Positions 62,021 to 64,000 of a stretch of DNA of 64,000 bases are shown one piece after another (within the stretch, counting starts at the first letter, position 1; the number at the start of each line of letters is the position of its first letter). A program made the translations under genes and the position numbers. The notes beneath the pieces are model-generated. The model saw only the letters and a list, made by a program, of their open reading frames with translations, did not search any database and had not been told where the DNA came from. Origin of the DNA: an uncultured Oscillospiraceae bacterium (GTDB lineage: Bacteria > Bacillota > Clostridia > Oscillospirales > Ruminococcaceae); contig CAKSLF010000001.1 of the NCBI GenBank assembly GCA_934466455.1, forward strand, positions 62,001 to 126,000. Reading direction: 5' to 3'.

Positions 62021-63220
62021 TCAGTTTGTGTAATTGTCAAAATAGCCTTGAACAAGAACAACGGGCGTGCCCTTATCGCCGCTTCCGCTTGTAAGGTCAC
62101 AAAGGGAGCCGATAAGGTCGGTAAGCTGGCGGGGAGTTGTTCCCTGAGAAGCCATGCTGCCGACAAGGCTGCCGCTTTTTGCTTTAATGCGTTCGGAAAT
62201 AGCAGCTTTAAGCTCCTCGCCGGAAAGATGGCTAAAGTCGTTATCCGCAAGATATTTGAGCTTCAGCTCGTTCGGAGTTCCGACTAATCCCTCCGTAAAG
62301 AACGGGGAAACAACCGGGTCGGCAAGCTCCCAAATTTTGCCCTGGGGGTCTTTGAATGCGCCGTCGCCGTAAATCATAACCTCTACATGCTTTCCGGTGG
62401 CTTCAAAAATACGCCTTTGAACATCAAGAACAAGCGGCTGGCAGTCCCGTGGGAAAAGCTTTATTTTATCCTCGGTGGATTTGTTGGAACCGAGAAGACC
62501 GTATTTTTCGTTATAGCCGCTTCCGTCAACGGAGGAAGTCATAATATCGTCCAAACCGAGAACGGTTTTTGCGCCGGCGTTTTTCAGAATACGCTTTGTG
62601 CGGGCACGGGTATGAATGTCGCAGGTAAGAACGGTATCGGTATAATCAAGGATCGCTTTTGCGTGGTTTGCAAAGATAATTTCCACCTCTGCGCCGCATT
62701 CACGGATAAGATTGCCGTAATATTCAACATAATCAACGCCGGTAAACTCATGGCGGTTTTCGCCGAACAGCTCACGGTATTTTTCAAGGGAAAGAACATC
62801 GGAATAGGGGTTTATTCCGGCTTCGTCAACCTTGTCGAGGCTGACAAGGCTGTTGCCTACCTCGTCGGAGGGATAGCTTAGCATAAGGACAACCTTTTTT
62901 GCTCCTTTTGCAATTCCTCTAAGGCAGATTGCAAAGCGGTTGCGGGAGAGAATAGGGAAGATAACGCCAATCGTTCCGCCGCCAAGCTTTTCCTTTACAT
63001 CCTTTGCAATTGCTTCAACGGAGGCGTAGTTGCCCTGGGCACGGGCGGCTATGGATTCCGTGATAGAAATTACATCACGGTCACGAAGCTCAAAGCCCTC
63101 GCTTTTTGCAGCCTCGAGCACGCTTTCTGTTACAATGGAGGCAAGGTCATCTCCCTCGCGGATTATGGGGCAGCGGATTCCTCTTGAAACGGTGCCGATT
63201 CTTCTGATGTTCTGTTCCAT
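62021..63220 (-). CDS. CofE-like (coenzyme F420-0:L-glutamate ligase family) protein
   Basis: 399 residues. The F420 gamma-glutamyl ligase fold is suggested by RDRDVISITESIAARAQGN near the N-terminus, GVIFPILSRNRFAICLRGIA, and the later YGDGAFKDPQGKIWELADPV. In F420-producing organisms CofE adds glutamate to F420-0. The Clostridial homologues are longer than CofE (about 250) and usually occur without F420 genes, so the true substrate may differ. No F420 genes are seen in this window. AAGGAC precedes ATG 63220. Confidence 0.82.
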   Translation of the reverse strand: MEQNIRRIGTVSRGIRCPIIREGDDLASIVTESVLEAAKSEGFELRDRDVISITESIAARAQGNYASVEAIAKDVKEKLGGGTIGVIFPILSRNRFAICLRGIAKGAKKVVLMLSYPSDEVGNSLVSLDKVDEAGINPYSDVLSLEKYRELFGENRHEFTGVDYVEYYGNLIRECGAEVEIIFANHAKAILDYTDTVLTCDIHTRARTKRILKNAGAKTVLGLDDIMTSSVDGSGYNEKYGLLGSNKSTEDKIKLFPRDCQPLVLDVQRRIFEATGKHVEVMIYGDGAFKDPQGKIWELADPVVSPFFTEGLVGTPNELKLKYLADNDFSHLSGEELKAAISERIKAKSGSLVGSMASQGTTPRQLTDLIGSLCDLTSGSGDKGTPVVLVQGYFDNYTN

Positions 63221-63359
63221 TCTTTAACAAAGTCCTTTCGTAAAAAACATTGGGGCGGTTTTTCCGCAAAACAAATACAATTTATTGTAGCTTATAAAAA
63301 CAGAAAATGCAAGTTAATAAGTGGGATTTTGCAAAAAAAACTTTTTTGCAAAATCGGGC

Positions 63360-63390
63360 TTGACTCTGCCACTGTGTAAGGCTGTATAAT
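63360..63390 (+). promoter_or_regulatory. Promoter of the GyrI-like gene
   Basis: TTGACT (63360-63365) and TATAAT (63385-63390) are 19 bases apart, slightly wide. A perfect palindrome follows directly. Confidence 0.5.
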
Positions 63391-63394
63391 AGCG

Positions 63395-63410
63395 TCAGTA
63401 TCGATACTGA
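63395..63410. promoter_or_regulatory. Perfect 16-bp palindromic operator TCAGTATCGATACTGA
   Basis: A perfect dyad right at the predicted transcription start, 20 bases before the GyrI-like start codon. The position and symmetry fit a TetR- or MerR-type repressor site. The regulator gene may lie beyond the right edge of the window. Confidence 0.68.
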
Positions 63411-63430
63411 GTTAAGAAAGAAAGATAAAA

Positions 63431-64000
63431 ATGCCTTTTGATTTCAAAAAAGAGATGAAAGAGCTGTATTTACCGAAGAAGGGAACGCAGATAATATCCG
63501 TTCCCAAGGCGCAGTACGCCGCAATTTCCGGAAAGGGCGACCCAAACAAGCCGGGCGGCGCATACCAACAGGCAGTGGGAAAGCTTTATTCCGTTGCATA
63601 TGCCGTAAAAAATATGTGCAAAAACGGAGAAATAAAAAATTCCTTTGATTTTGTTGTTCCGCCTCTTGAGGGGTTTTGGCGTCAGGAAGGAATCTCCGGT
63701 GTGGATTATTCCGCAAAGGAGACCTTTTGCTGGGTTTCTGTTATCCGTATGCCGGATTTTGTTACCGAAGAGGACTTTGAAAAAGCAAAAACCACTGCGG
63801 AAAAGAAAAAGAAAATCGCTCTTTCCGAGGTAAACCTTATAGAAATCAGCGAGGGGCTTTGCGCCCAGATAATGCATACGGGTCCTTTTGATGAAGAGCC
63901 TGCGGCTGTTGCGGAAATGGACGGCTTCCTTTCAAAAAACGGGTATGAAACGGATATTGACGATAAGCGTTTACACCACGAGATATACCTTTCCGACCCA
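63431..64000 (+). CDS. GyrI-like small-molecule-binding protein, cut by the window end
   Basis: At least 190 residues, open at the right edge. The start MPFDFKKEMKELYLPKK, then VPKAQYAAISGKGDPN and KLYSVAYAVKNMCK match the GyrI-like family that binds hydrophobic or cationic compounds. Later segments GFWRQEGISG and ALSEVNLIEISEGLC also fit. Such proteins are often induced by drugs through an adjacent TetR-type regulator. The RBS is weak (AGAAAG). The stop codon lies outside the window. Confidence 0.83.
   Translation, partial: MPFDFKKEMKELYLPKKGTQIISVPKAQYAAISGKGDPNKPGGAYQQAVGKLYSVAYAVKNMCKNGEIKNSFDFVVPPLEGFWRQEGISGVDYSAKETFCWVSVIRMPDFVTEEDFEKAKTTAEKKKKIALSEVNLIEISEGLCAQIMHTGPFDEEPAAVAEMDGFLSKNGYETDIDDKRLHHEIYLSDP

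Noticed and set aside
61003..62250. A 415-codon minus-strand frame opposite the EamA permease
   Set aside because: It is very rich in Arg, Lys and Cys with no domain, crosses the terminator and overlaps two real genes.

Overview
The window looks like a chromosome segment of an anaerobic, spore-forming Firmicute of class Clostridia, probably a gut Oscillospiraceae/Ruminococcaceae-type organism. This is inferred from a SpoVT homologue, strong AGGAGG-type ribosome binding sites, TTGACA/TATAAT promoters, Gram-positive-style lipoproteins, LytTR/AgrC-type two-component genes, a MarR plus paired ABC exporter operon and an oxygen-sensitive enoate-reductase-type Fe-S flavoenzyme. No rRNA, integrase, transposase or CRISPR array was seen. 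One tRNA gene, tRNA-Arg(ACG), is present.

Region 1 (about 0.3-19 kb) is the most remarkable part. Fifteen co-directional, tightly packed genes build a complete eukaryotic-like phosphosignalling island: three Ser/Thr kinases (two with N-terminal zinc ribbons, one with a C-terminal FHA domain), two PP2C phosphatases (one soluble, one membrane-bound behind a stalk of about 105 serines), eight FHA domains spread over soluble, zinc-ribbon and membrane-anchored proteins, a von Willebrand A protein, a LytTR response regulator, and two paralogous TPR lipoproteins, one carrying InlB-type B-repeats and a PASTA-like segment. The layout suggests an envelope sensor, kinases that write phospho-threonine, FHA proteins that read it and phosphatases that erase it. 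No effector or secretion gene is inside the window, so the output is unknown. The island ends at a strong terminator at about 18.97 kb.

Region 2 (19-32 kb) is housekeeping and regulation: a CmpB-type membrane protein, an RHH-protein/clpB operon on the minus strand, an OmpR/VanS-type two-component system with a small lipoprotein, a Crp/Fnr-type regulator divergent from a 2,4-dienoyl-CoA/enoate reductase-like enzyme with three near-identical palindromes between them, and an AgrA/AgrC-like pair.

Region 3 (32-50.3 kb) is a 17-gene surface polysaccharide cluster. It starts with an aminotransferase, phosphosugar transferase and acetyltransferase trio (PglE/C/D or EpsN/L/M-like). It continues with six glycosyltransferases, an EpsG-type polymerase, a LicD protein, a Wzx-type flippase, two acyltransferases, a GNAT enzyme, an unusual ATP-grasp/beta-propeller fusion and a nucleotidyltransferase-fold protein.

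Region 4 (50-64 kb) is mixed: flavodoxin, spoVT, two small conserved proteins, a possible NlpC/P60 remnant, the MarR-ABC-ABC drug-exporter operon, an MFS transporter, tRNA-Arg, an HSL-type hydrolase, a GNAT, an EamA permease, a CofE-like ligase and, running off the right edge, a GyrI-like protein behind a perfect 16-bp palindrome. An octamer, TTGAGCAC/GTGCTCAA, recurs in several intergenic hairpins across the window.
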